From the NCBI GenBank assembly GCA_001600455.1, contig BCKC01000001.1, forward strand, positions 5,110,441 through 5,174,440: a stretch of DNA of 64,000 nucleotides. Direction: 5' to 3'. The notes beneath the pieces are model-generated. The model saw only the letters and a program-made list of their open reading frames with translations. It had not been told where the DNA came from and did not search any database. Numbering within the stretch: the stretch's first letter is position 1; each line of letters starts with the position of its first letter. Both the position numbers and the translations under genes were made by a program. This DNA comes from Endocalyx cinctus. Its lineage: Eukaryota > Ascomycota > Sordariomycetes > Amphisphaeriales > Apiosporaceae. Below are positions 37,601 to 49,360 of this stretch, piece after piece.

Positions 37601-40600
37601 ACTGTTCCTCTTCCCACTCTCTCCTCCTCCCTCTTCCTCTTCCCCCCCTTTCCAGCACCACTTAAATTTCTCCGTCTAGCTCTTTGACGAGAGAGATTTC
37701 TATTACTATATAGCGCTTATTAAGATACTAAAAAAGGCTACCCGCTCTTTTCTTTTCTCTGTTATTCCCCCCCCTGCGGTTATATTTGCTGACGTCGGCG
37801 ATTACAAAGAAAGAGAGAGGAAAGGAAGAAAAAAAAAAGCCCACTTCTCCCCCTTCCCGAGGCACATCTTACCGATAGCGTACCACGTTCGTCATAAGAT
37901 AGGTACAAACTACAGATAGATACTCCGTAGACAGATGCGAATTATACTACATAGTGAGAAACGAGGGAATGATGGGAGGGACCCTCTTTTCCCGACCTCC
38001 GCGAATTGATTTTGTCAGGAACCGCGATCTAGATATTTCCCTCCAATTCACGACCCCAAAGTTATTCTTTATTAGGGTGCGAGATAAGGAAAAAAAATAT
38101 ATATGTAATAATAAAAATTGAAATAAAATAAAATAAAATATGCGTCAAACGTTGAAAAAAAAGATAGCCTAGGAAGAGTCTTTTCCGTTTCCACCTTTTT
38201 TTTTTTAATTACTCTTTTACCTTAGAAACGCAATGACACATGACTCGAGTAATTTACCTATTGGATCTATCTACTATGGATATCCATACTCTCTTTTGCT
38301 GTGCCTTTACACGCGAAGTAACTTGTACGAAAACAGAAAACAATTGTTTAAAAAAAAAACGAAGAAAACGAAAACCTAATAAAAGTAATCCTTGAAGGAT
38401 GTAAAAAAAAAAAAAAAAAAAAAAACTGAAGCCTACACGAACAGACGCACATACCAATCACATGCGCCAAGGGAACGCACCAGAGCGGAGGCGTTGCAAC
38501 GCTGAACGTGTTTCATGTTTGGGAGAGATGGTAAGGTTAATGGGAAATAGGTTACGTTCCGCTCGACATTTTAGCGGACCGTCGATCAATTCCCATTCCA
38601 AAAAAAAAAATTGTCCTATTCCTCTTTGTATTTTTCGCATGTCTGCGGAAATGGGAAAATAAATGGAGATTTTTTTTTTTCCTAAGAGGGAGCCAAAGGA
38701 TGATATTATTATTACTTTTCTTAGTTGTGGATTTCTCTATGGAGTTGTACTTCTCTTAGCTCATGAGCGGAAAAATGCCGATAGGAAAAAAAGAATAAGG
38801 CAACAGGAAAGATAAAATTTGGTACTACTCTAACATAGGGGAAAAAAAAAAGACCCTCGAAGATAATATCATTCAGGCAGTTCAGGGTACATTCATTCGA
38901 AGCAAGGGAACTTAAGGGAAAGAATGTAAGGTATTATACACACACGTACATACTACCCTTACATGCATGCATACATAATACATACATACTCTTTTTCTAC
39001 ATGGGGGGGTGCCAAATTACGCCACATCTGATTTCCAAATCTACCAAATACCTAGCTAGGTACGTACGTATGTATATCCATGAAAAATTTCATTCTCTTT
39101 TTCTGTAAAGGTCAAAAGAAGGAAAGAAAAGAGAAGAGAAAAAAAAAAGAGGGAACGAAAGGGGGAAAAAAGGGAATAGGAAAAGGCGGGCAAAGAGGGA
39201 AAAAAAAAAAAAAAGGTGCATTTCCGATCTCCGAACGCTCCCGCTTTTTCATATCTTGCATATATGTATATACTATATTGTTTTTTTATTTAATGATGAG
39301 GAAAACGGGGAAGAGAAAAGAGGTGAAGCAAACATCGGCGCGGATTCTATTCTCCGGAGGTTTTTTAATATATCTCCATCAGAAGATACGGTACATTCAT
39401 ATCTACCTAGTTAGAGTAAAATAAAAATAAAATAAACAATTCCGACTCTTTGACTTTTGCTCTCTTTAGTAAATCCACCTGTCTCGCTATTTTCCCATCC
39501 GCCTCTTTCTTTTTTTTTTTTTTTTTTTTTCCTTATCCCCCCTCTTTGATATTTTACGTTGTAGTCTATGTACGTGTTATGTGTATGTGCGCGCCGCGTG
39601 TAAGTATGTATGTAGGTAGTGCGGGGCGCGGGTCGTGTGTCCCCAACGTCGATCATTTCATATAGTATACATGTGTACATTTTGGCGTAGCGTATAATTT
39701 GACTTTTTTTTTTTTGCCTCCTTCTTAATTACATATACATATAGATATATATATATGGATACCTATATAGATATAGTACTATGTTACAGAAGTTAACCAA
39801 TAGAAAAGTCGGGATTATAGGTTACAGAAGATTTCGGGTGGTCAGCTGGGGGGGGCGTGATGATCTTTGGACCTCGGAGAGGAGAGGAAACTTGAAAAGG
39901 CAAGGTTCCGCTCCGGAACGGATGGGACAAGAAAAAAAGAGTAGCGAAATACAATATTAAGAAATAATAGGGGAGGGAGGAAAGAAGAGGGGCATTCAAT
40001 TTCGATCAATCATCTGTCTCCGAACTATTATGTCTTGTGTCACATGAAACTAGGTATAGGATACGGTTGTTCATCCGGAGTGGGTAAAGGAAAAGGATAG
40101 AGTACCAAATAAACAATAGGAAAAGAATCTATGATTCGTCAATTGACGTCCCCATGAGAACCGAAAAACTGGCAATGGTAGATCTCCCTGTTCACCAATC
40201 ACGAGCTCAAGTAAAGGTCACTTGCAATACCAAAACAATATTGATAGATCAGATAAAATATATTGTTACAATCTTTTTTGATGTTTTCATTAGATTACAG
40301 TTAAGGCTAGGTAAGCGAGCGTAAATCGTCTCTAGACATATCGAGGAAGATTTACCTCTCCGGAAACCGCTTTTGTTCGTCCTTTTCTTTTCGGTTCTGC
40401 CATTTTTGAAGGGGGTATATGCAAAGGCGTTCAAAAAAAAAAATTTGGTGACTAATAATACAACGAGAGGGTAAATATGAGTTAAGAAGTTTCCTTCCAG
40501 TTCAAATTCGCCTCTCAAAAGGCTCCTCATAAGATACTTTTTGTCTTTGCGCCCCTCTTCCAACGTGTCGTAGAGCGAGAAAATTGTTTGCCGTTGATGT

Positions 40601-41321
40601 CCCATCTGACACCCCCCGCAACCAATCCTCGTCTGAATAGTAGTAATATATAACGAATGCGATGATGTGTCGATCCCTTCTGCCCCCCCAATACTTCCTG
40701 AACGCCTGTTTGTGAAGGTATCTCCTCGCAAAAAAAAAAATAATGTAAAAACGTAACCCAGTAAATCCCACCTCCCTTCTTCAGGGAAAAGTTATCGCCT
40801 AGCCGCAATCTCTTCTCAATAGAGATTACCAGGAACGACTGACGTGAAAAGCGACATTATCGCATAAATGAAAAAAAAAAAAAAAAAAAAAAAGAAATGG
40901 GAAAAATATTCGCCACAGCCGTAGTAATCTATAAAGCTCCTCGACCGCCCAACGAATAAACCAGCAGAAAAGGCGCAAGTCCAAATGATGATGATATGAT
41001 GCTGCTAACAGATGATGATGTCCTCCTAATACTCGCACATGAAATCGGCGACCGCGCCTATAATCTTTTGTTTTGTTGTTCTTTTCGAATCGCAGTCTTC
41101 CAACCCCCAGGGTAAAAAAAAAACTGAAAAGGGTAAGAGAGATCTTGGCAGTCGAATCTCCCTCCTCTAAGTAAATAAAAAAACAGTCGAACCTGTAAAT
41201 GAACTAGTTTGCGTAACTTGACATGAGGTATCCACATAACGCGAGTAAGTCGTAAAAGAGATCTAAAGTCGTAAAAATTTGCACAGGTAGGCCACGTTCG
41301 TTTTTTGTGGTCTCTTCAACC

Positions 41322-42618
41322 TTAATCCGAGTGATCGTCGCGATGATCCTCCGATCCGGCGTCCGATTTGGCGTCGTTCTTGTGTACTTTTCTGTGTCGT
41401 CGAAGATTCGAAACGACGGAGAAATGTCTACCGCAACCTTCCACTTCGCAGCAGAATGCTAAAATAAGAAAAAAACGCTCGTTAATAATAGGTCCTTATG
41501 AACTGCTTAATCCTTCAACGCGATAATGAAAACTTACGCTTCTCGCCAGTGTGGCTGTACATATGAGTTTGCAGCGAGCTAGGTCGGGTGAAGCGCTTGT
41601 CGCAAACCTTGCACTTGTGCTTCTTCTGCGTGCTCGAAGATACTTTGGAGCTGAATTGACCCATCATCGACTGGGGCGCCGGAGGTGGTTGCGTCATGAG
41701 GTTTGGTCGGGGTAATGTTCGCGACGTTACAGATTCGATGTCGGATCCGGCGGTCGAGTAGTCGCTGACGGAAGAGTCTACCGAGTTTGCGTAGTAACCG
41801 CTGCCGTAGTTGCTGGCGGACGAGACGGACGAGTTGGTCGAGTGCGTCGCCGGGAAACCGTACGAATCGGTGGACCCTCTTGCCCTGTTACCGGGTGGGT
41901 ATATAGCTCGGGGCGTTTCCTGACTCATGGCAAGCATGCCTTGACCGGCGTCAAGGGCATCGGCGAAACTTCTTCGGTCGTCTTGGATACCTCTGTTATT
42001 TATGTCAATCAATGAGTTGCGATGAGATCGGTGTGCATCGGAGCCATGGTCCATCATGGACGACATAGAAGAAAGTGACGAAGAAATTGACGACTGTGAA
42101 TACCTTCGGTTGTCGGACTCTGGCGCGAGAGCAAACGTCGAGCGCATCGGTGCTGGCGCGTAACCAGGTACGCTGTCGTACGAACTCGGCGACGCCGAAT
42201 AGGTCGCGTTGACCGGAGAAGCAGAGCTTGCCGTGGCGTACGGAGATCCTTCGTAAGCCGCCGAGGAGGTTTGCATTCGGTTCAAGTGTATGAGATCTTG
42301 GGGCATATTGAGTAAGTCTTGCTGTCCATATACATCCGCCATGAGAGTGCTACCTGCTGAAGATGTCACCGGGATGCTCCCATATGGTGCCATTGAAGCA
42401 CTGGTGTTGGTGCTTGTCCTAGGACCGTGGTGCTTGGTCATCGACTCGAGGCTGGCGAGGTTGGTACCGAGACCTTGCGAGTATAAGCCCTGGCCGCCGT
42501 GATGCTGGCCGGACGAGCCCGAGGCCCACGGGTTGGTGAAGTGCGGAGGGTTGTAGGAAGACATGTGTTCGAAGTTGAGGGCTCCGAGTCGTGATTGATT
42601 ATCGAGAGTCATAGTCAT
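41322..42618 (-). CDS. flbC: C2H2 zinc-finger transcription factor, FlbC-like
   Basis: Two exons, 41538-42618 and 41322-41458, with a 79-nt intron (GTAAGT donor, TTATTTTAG acceptor, phase 1), giving 405 residues. The N-terminal 330 residues are low-complexity, rich in Ser, Tyr, Pro and Gly. Two C2H2 fingers sit at the C-terminus: C336-x2-C339-x12-H352-x3-H356 (KCKVCDKRFTRPSSLQTHMY) and C364-x4-C369-x12-H382-x3-H386 (CEVEGCGRHFSVVSNLRRH). They are joined by a TGEKP linker that the intron interrupts. The tail is short and acidic/His-rich. This finger pair and architecture match FlbC of Aspergillus, an upstream activator of asexual development; orthology is inferred from recalled family patterns. 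It is isolated, with 11 kb free on one side and 13 kb to the nearest tRNA on the other. Confidence 0.85.
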
Positions 42619-43334
42619 CTTCGACGGAAGATAGTATACAAGAAGAGGCTGGAAGAAAGTAAAAACAGATTTTTCCTTCTCAGCGCTATGGATGAACTCG
42701 TTCGACTTTCTCTCGAGGATGTGGTAGGAAGGTAAGAAAAAGAGAAGTAGGCCCTGATAGTTCGCTGATCACAGATGCGGGATCCCGAAGGGACAGATTC
42801 GTGTCACCTTGGCGAGTGTCGTTTTGCTTCTTAGTTGTTTTTCTTTTTCTTTTTTATTTAATTATTTTTTTTTGTCAAGATCTAATGTAGGAAGATCCGT
42901 CACAGAACTTTTCGGGGAAGGAGGGGGGGGGGGATCAGCGACCCTTAAGTGTGTCTGGCAAAACTCGTGGAAAGGTAGAGCCGTATGGCTACCAGGTAAC
43001 CCCCGACTTTTTGAACAACTGAGCAACAGGTACAAGTAGGAGGGCCAGTCGGTACTTCTGACTGGCAAGTCCAAACCGCCCGAAGCTTAATGCTCTCCAG
43101 TAATAGGGACAGGTGGAGCCCCCGGTCTTTAGCGATGATGGTGAAAGGAAGTGATCGACAACCCAAATATCCCCCCTACCAAAAGGAGACCGAAGGTTGT
43201 TGTACTGTAGCTCCGTACAGCGGTAGAGTACAGTAGGTAAGAAACTAGGGTCGAATAATGGACACACTATTCAAACCGGGGCTTGGATTTGACGAGGTAA
43301 CAGTGTCCAATTTGATAAAGAGAGACTTTATTAT

Positions 43335-43355
43335 TCTTTCTTTCTTTCTTTCTTT
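43335..43355. repeat. (CTTT)n microsatellite
   Basis: Five CTTT units upstream of the FlbC-like gene. Confidence 0.85.
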
Positions 43356-44120
43356 GATCTTGGGTTGACCATGAAGAGAGGTGTGGAGCTAAGGTGCTTC
43401 AAGGTCGATGATCAGCAGCTCAGATGAGATATATCTGGGGATATGTAAGAGTCAAGATGTACTCGTACTCTAACAAGGAGATGATGTACACGAGTGATAT
43501 GTAGTAATAAACGTCTCTTGTTTAAATTCGAGAAAAAAAAAAAAGAAATCGAATTTTTGGTGAGGCAAGTAGTATGTGATAGGTGGCTAAGTTTGATATT
43601 TGTATACGTATATGTATACCGTATGTATAATGTGCTTCTTTTCCTTCTTTTGATTTGTATATGTATATAAAAGTTTGAAGTTATCAAATATAAAAAGGAT
43701 TCAAAGATGTTTTATTCAGGAAGGAAGTAGGCTTTAGATAAAGTCGTAGTCATATTGCCCCCCCAAAGGAAAATAAACCCAAGCAAGACAGGCTATGATG
43801 GAATGGCGTACGGTACGTCAACTAGCAGGACTAGTAACGGGGCCAAAGACTGGTAGAGATACTAAAGGTTAAGGGTATCAGGGTAGGGTGTAGGGGATTA
43901 AACGCTATGCAACGTTAGGTACCTCATCGATGAAGTAAAGTACCTCTTCTAGGTTAAGCATGTAGTTAGGGGTTATTAGTTTACTCTACTAGGTACATTC
44001 GCATGTAGAATGAAAGTGTCAGGGTCCATTTTGGATCTTTTTTTTTTTTTCGAGGACCCATAAGAAGAAAATGACGAGTAGGAAGTTAAGATAACGTCAG
44101 GGATTAATGGCTGAAGGCGA

Positions 44121-44208
44121 AAAATGAATAAATAGATAAATAGATAAAATAAATAAATAATAAATAATCGAATGATTAAATAAAATAAATGATAATAAAT
44201 AAAAAAAG
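44121..44208. repeat. AAATA/AAAT-rich low-complexity block
   Basis: Imperfect AAATA, AATAG and AATAA units over about 90 bp. Confidence 0.8.
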
Positions 44209-47200
44209 GTTTATACTAGTTCTATGGGGTATATGAAAAGTGGATTGTCTATTACAGTACATCACTTACATATACACGATACTTACACATATGTACACTA
44301 CAAAGAAAGCAAGGGTCTTAGAATAACATTTCCTCTATTATACTCCATACCAGGTTGAAGGTACGGGTATCACTCTGTGAAACATACCCACCTATTCGAC
44401 CTATATGAGTAAGTTAATAAGTAGTGTACAAAAAGTATTGGATATATGTAGGTATGTATAATACAGTGCAATCAGTGGTAGACGGTAGGCGTAGGTAATG
44501 GTTGTAACGTCCTCTCAAAGAGGTGTGTTTAGGTATACATAGGTAGTGACTGAATATGTGTATATACCGTTTAGTTGTTTGATTGTTTAATTGTTCGAGT
44601 CTAGGTTAGAATAAAATCAAATGTTCGTATCATAGTCATAGAAAGGAATAGTATACAGTTCAAAAGTCCTTTTTAAGACTTAAAACGGCTGAATGGTTCG
44701 AGGGAATATTAAATAAATATTTTAAATATATATATACTTTGTACGTATATTTTCGAGGGGTTGAGTTGTGTGTATGGGTTTTCTTTTTCTTTTTCTCTTT
44801 TTTTCTTAGCGGACGCCACTGATGCGGAGGATGGGGCTTCCGTAAGCCTCGATGCAGGGACCCTACTTAATAGGCTGGGATTACGACACATATACTATCA
44901 CATACTATGTTTTGAAGATAAAATAGTGTAGGCATATACTATACTATACTACTGTGTATACTACATAGATAGCAAAGATACATATATTGAATTCTGAAAA
45001 GGGTATCTGTAGAAATGAAGGTGAGTAATGTAACCCATTAATATAGCATGTATGGATATGGTCTATGTCATCGTAATACTTCCAACCTAGTTCTTAAGGG
45101 AAAAGGAAGAAGGAGAGGGAAGGAGAATGACGAAGTTTAGTCTTGACTTATGACTTTCCTTCTTTTTTTTTTCTTTTTTTTTTTCCTTTTTCTATTTCTT
45201 TTACTAACCTCTCTAGGTAATAATGGTGTAAGGATTCTTTATTTTTACCGTATACGCTGCGCAGTACTATGTATACTACTTAAGTACTGTAGTAATAACC
45301 AATCACAAATAACAGAACAGCGAACTCTACTAGGGCCTTTGAAGGGGAGCCGAGGAGCCCTACGTCATTAATCTGTGCCAAGCACGTTAGTGTATACAGG
45401 GGTCGTCAGAGATACTTCCGCCTCAGGAAAAAATGTATTGGTACTTTCTTTACTAAGTAAGTTTTCACTAAAAGAGAATAGGACATTCCTTCTGGCCTAT
45501 GATGCTATATTTCATTTACTGTGTAGTATACAAATTGTTTTTTTTTTCTTTCGTTGTCGGTGTCTGCGACAGACGATTTTATATAAAATGGGATAAAACA
45601 AACATCTATCTATCTACTCATCTATTTATTTATCTCTAAGATTAAAATCAAAAAGATGACAATAACGTTGATATACTATATACTATATACTTATATACAT
45701 GTATACACAGTTATAAAGTAAAAGAGAATAAAAACCCCCCGCTCCCCCCCTCGGGATAAGAAAGTGGATATTATATTGGCTGTGAATACTTGGCGATTCG
45801 GAAACGGTCGAACAGCGTCATTCCTACCGAGTTTGTAGCTTGAAACCAGAGAGATACATAAGAAACCAAACACGCATATACAACTATGACGATATTTTCA
45901 AGCCAGTCGGGGTAATTCCGTAAATAAAACGAAAGAATAGATAAAGGAGGATATTATGTCTTTAATGAACATCAAAGGGTCCTTGGTAAATTAATCTTGG
46001 CTCGTTTTTTCTAAACGCAGTGTACTCTGTACAGGTGGTAAGTATACGCAATATAATTTCCAATCTATTTTGCCTACCAGGGTGTAACACTTAAACATGT
46101 AACCATAGCAGAGGCTGAAATCATTATCACCTGGGTATCCGTCCACGGCCTATATCCATCACGTCCTTCGGGATGGATGAGTTGAAATGGTCGTGGTATT
46201 GTGGTAAGGAGGCTCTCGGCTGCTCCTGATATACCTACATGGGCCAACCTACGGCCTGCCTCTGGACCTACCTGGGTGCCTGTCTTCCCCCCCCCCTCCC
46301 CCCATCACTTGGCACTATATAATCTCTCTCCAGGCTGTTCGTCATTGTGCTCACCAGAATTCAAATGATTGGTGTGGCTGTTCATTAGCGGCTCACTTAA
46401 CTGTTACCACTGCTTCTGCGGGAATAAGCGTGATATAGCATCGGTAGTACCGGTACTTTGAAGGATTCCACTGTACAATTCACACATGTACCTAGTCCCG
46501 GTACACGAGATGACACAATCGCATGTAATACTACCTTGCGTATTATTTTCTATTCCCTTTCTATAGTACGATGATGATATTATGTCTTGTCTCTTTTCAA
46601 TTTTCTATTAACCACACTACATCACCACATACCCAATCAATAAACAAAATGAAGAAACTGCATGACGAACACGCTAATGATGCAGGACAGAAATGAGCTT
46701 TTCCCATACTCTTTACCCTTTCCTCTTTTTTTTTTCCCACCCCTACTCATTATTACTTATTTTATTCTTTTCGTATATTTTTTCCATCCATACGTATAGT
46801 AGTATGAAGTTTTGAAATCTTGGCGTTGCCGAGATCTATCAGAATACCAGGTCCGCTAACGCTGTATTACACTACCTACCATATCATGTTACGACCCTTT
46901 TTTTTTTTCTTGCCTTCTCATTAAAAAAAAAAAAAAAAAAAAAAAAGAGGTCCTATTCGTTGGCGCGCATATCCCCCGCGAAGAGAGACTTCCTGGTTTA
47001 GATCCAGTTAGATTTACTAACGGCTTCATTAGAGCTTGATTCTTTAGTCGTGAATAGCGAACGCCATGGCGCTGCGGAACGGGCAAACATTCGGTCATTT
47101 TAAGAAATAGAGCGAGACATTGAATCAGCCTACGTCCAGCCATAAACGGTTATAATAGAGCTACAGTTACCGGTAAGTTACTAGCGTAGAATTAAAAAGA

Positions 47201-49290
47201 AAATACGAAGAATGAGATAGATTGAGATAGCGTGGTTGGTATCTGATATGAACTATTTTCTATCTCTTTTATTCCTCTGTGTGTTTAATGAGTTTGCCAA
47301 GCGAGACATGGTGATATATTTTTCCCCATCATATGATACTATCCACCATCTATCATTCCTTCATATAAAATATCGAATTCTTAATAACCCTTGTGAAAAT
47401 CGTTCAGGGCAAGAAAGGCGCATGACGTCCCAAAACGGTTTACAATCGATAGTTTAGGGATTTGATGCGAGAAGGGGAGAGAGAGAAAAAAAAAAAAAGA
47501 CATATTCGCTCATCTCATTTTAAACAATGTAGTATCAAATCTTTCAAACTTCGTGCCTCGTGGTCGCTTGAGCTATCGTGATGGACCTCCATGCATTATC
47601 ATTGTCATCCCAGCTTATGCGTACTACCTATATGTAGCTTTATTTACTATGGTTTTATAACTTACCCGCACGGGGGCTCCTTGACGAGTATAAAAATCCA
47701 AATTGCATTGTGGAGATTTAACACCTTGGCATTTGCCTCCATTCCGCCTTACTCTATTCCGTTATGGATCAATGATGAGATAATTATAATTATATTTTGT
47801 TTCCTATGCTTCATTTTATTTTATTTATTTTTTCTAGAATCATGACGCGCTTGGCATAATGGTGGGTATACGGTGAATGTCATCTCATAATAAAAAAATA
47901 AATAAATAAAAAGGAGATATAAAATAAAATAGAAGATTCATTGATAATACCCGGTCATATATGATAATATCTAATAAGCAGGTCGGTGTGTTCGCGCATC
48001 TTGAAATATGATGGCGTAGAGCCCTGGCCATCTGAATAAGATTTCCGAGAGATGGGACCTGAAAGCGGTGCAGATCATCGATATGTCAACGGCAATTGGT
48101 AAAGCCACGGCCCACTTCTACCACACGCACTCTGCGCTACACACGAAAAAAATTCTCTCTAGTAATGTAGTATATTCTGCGGCTCTATGTACTATTGCTA
48201 CGTGACTGCTTATTCGAGATAAACAGTTCCTGCTTACAACGAAAGATTGGTAGGATGCGAGTAAGTTGGAGATTGGTTTTTATTTTTGTTGGTCTAGGGA
48301 AGATGGTACTGTACATTAGTGTATGGGAAAAAGAATAAGTTCCCCTTCTAAGAATACGCGGTGTGGTTACCGTTTGCGTGGATTTGCCTACGTCTTCCCT
48401 TCTCCTCCTCGACCACGCATATCCTGTTGTAGGTAGACCATACGGGTACGCACGCGTACATACACTCCCACACTCGCGCACACACCCGCACGCGCACACA
48501 GGCGTACGAAGAAGGAAACACGAGAGAGCTATATAGAAGATATAATATATATGGTCGTTGCTTATTAAATTTGACTTTATGGGATGTTCCGATCTCTTTC
48601 TAGAAGGTGGCTGCAGTACAGAATCAGCAGAATACGTACGATAAAAGTGGCCGTATCTTTCGATATGGTCAAATTTCATACATCCTTACAGTACAAGTAG
48701 ACCATATCACACAATAGGCTTAGGTAGGTTATTCTATCGTCCATACGGGCAATTATACAAATTACGAAGGATTCTGCTGACATCCACTACCGGGAAGACT
48801 AGTCTGCCAGTGTGGACTCCAGTCTCTTAAACAATCCACTCAAATTAATTTTTTGAGATGCCAAGGAACCAGGGGTTGTCTCAGGTTAACAAGCATCCCA
48901 TCATTCCGGCATTCCCCATTGATTTCATTCACTCTGATAAACTGGGGCAGGAAGAGAGAGCTAAGGTGGTCTCGTTTGTGGATGCGAGAGATTATTTGGT
49001 TGACGTAGATCATAGCCGTTCTTGGGGGGGGGAGACGGACGGCGTGGCTAGCGTATCCTATCTCACTCACCCCAAAAATCCACTCTCCCCCTCCCATGTT
49101 AAACCATTTTGAGGATGCAGGGCTGGCAGACACAAAATGTTGACAGGGTTACATCCCTTTGGGGGCGTAATACGCACAGACTGTTGTTTCTTGCCGGGGT
49201 TGGGATGAATTGAGATTGAGGAAGAGAAAAAAAAAATTGTGATGGGATATTGGAAATGAGAAGGGAAAAAAAATATGCGTGTATACGCAT

Positions 49291-49360
49291 ACATACACAC
49301 ACAAACACATACGCGCACTCGCTCTCACACACACATACACATTTACACACAGACACAAAT
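49291..49360. repeat. CA-rich imperfect microsatellite
   Basis: ACACAC units interrupted by ATA, AAA and GCG. The overlapping frames on both strands (MRVYAYIHTQTHTRT and its Cys/Val-rich complement) are products of the repeat. Confidence 0.85.

Larger units (their letters stand above)
30254..41321. other. 11-kb gene-poor interval between convergent SF3B1 and FlbC-like genes
   Basis: I find no gene, tRNA or transposon here. Open frames are short, mostly lack an ATG or good codon use, and often arise from simple repeats. Visible structure: a TATG array (33647-33698), a 12-bp minisatellite (34560-34620), poly-T 33277-33295, poly-A 38403-38425, poly-T 39510-39530, poly-A 40871-40893, and many short AGGGA/TCCCT-rich patches around 36500-36700 and 39110-39210. 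Composition is moderate rather than extremely AT-rich, so it does not look like a heavily RIP-mutated island by eye. It may hold long UTRs or noncoding transcripts. Confidence 0.5.

Noticed and set aside
40249..40731. 160-codon minus-strand frame in the first desert
   Set aside because: Contains poly-A-derived residues and no domain; likely chance.
47840..47890. A-box-like TGGCATAATGGT suggesting a tRNA
   Set aside because: No T arm or acceptor pairing downstream.
48185..48679. 164-codon minus-strand frame in the second desert
   Set aside because: The Cys/Arg-rich middle is the CA/CGCA-rich repeat; no recognisable domain and poor codon use.
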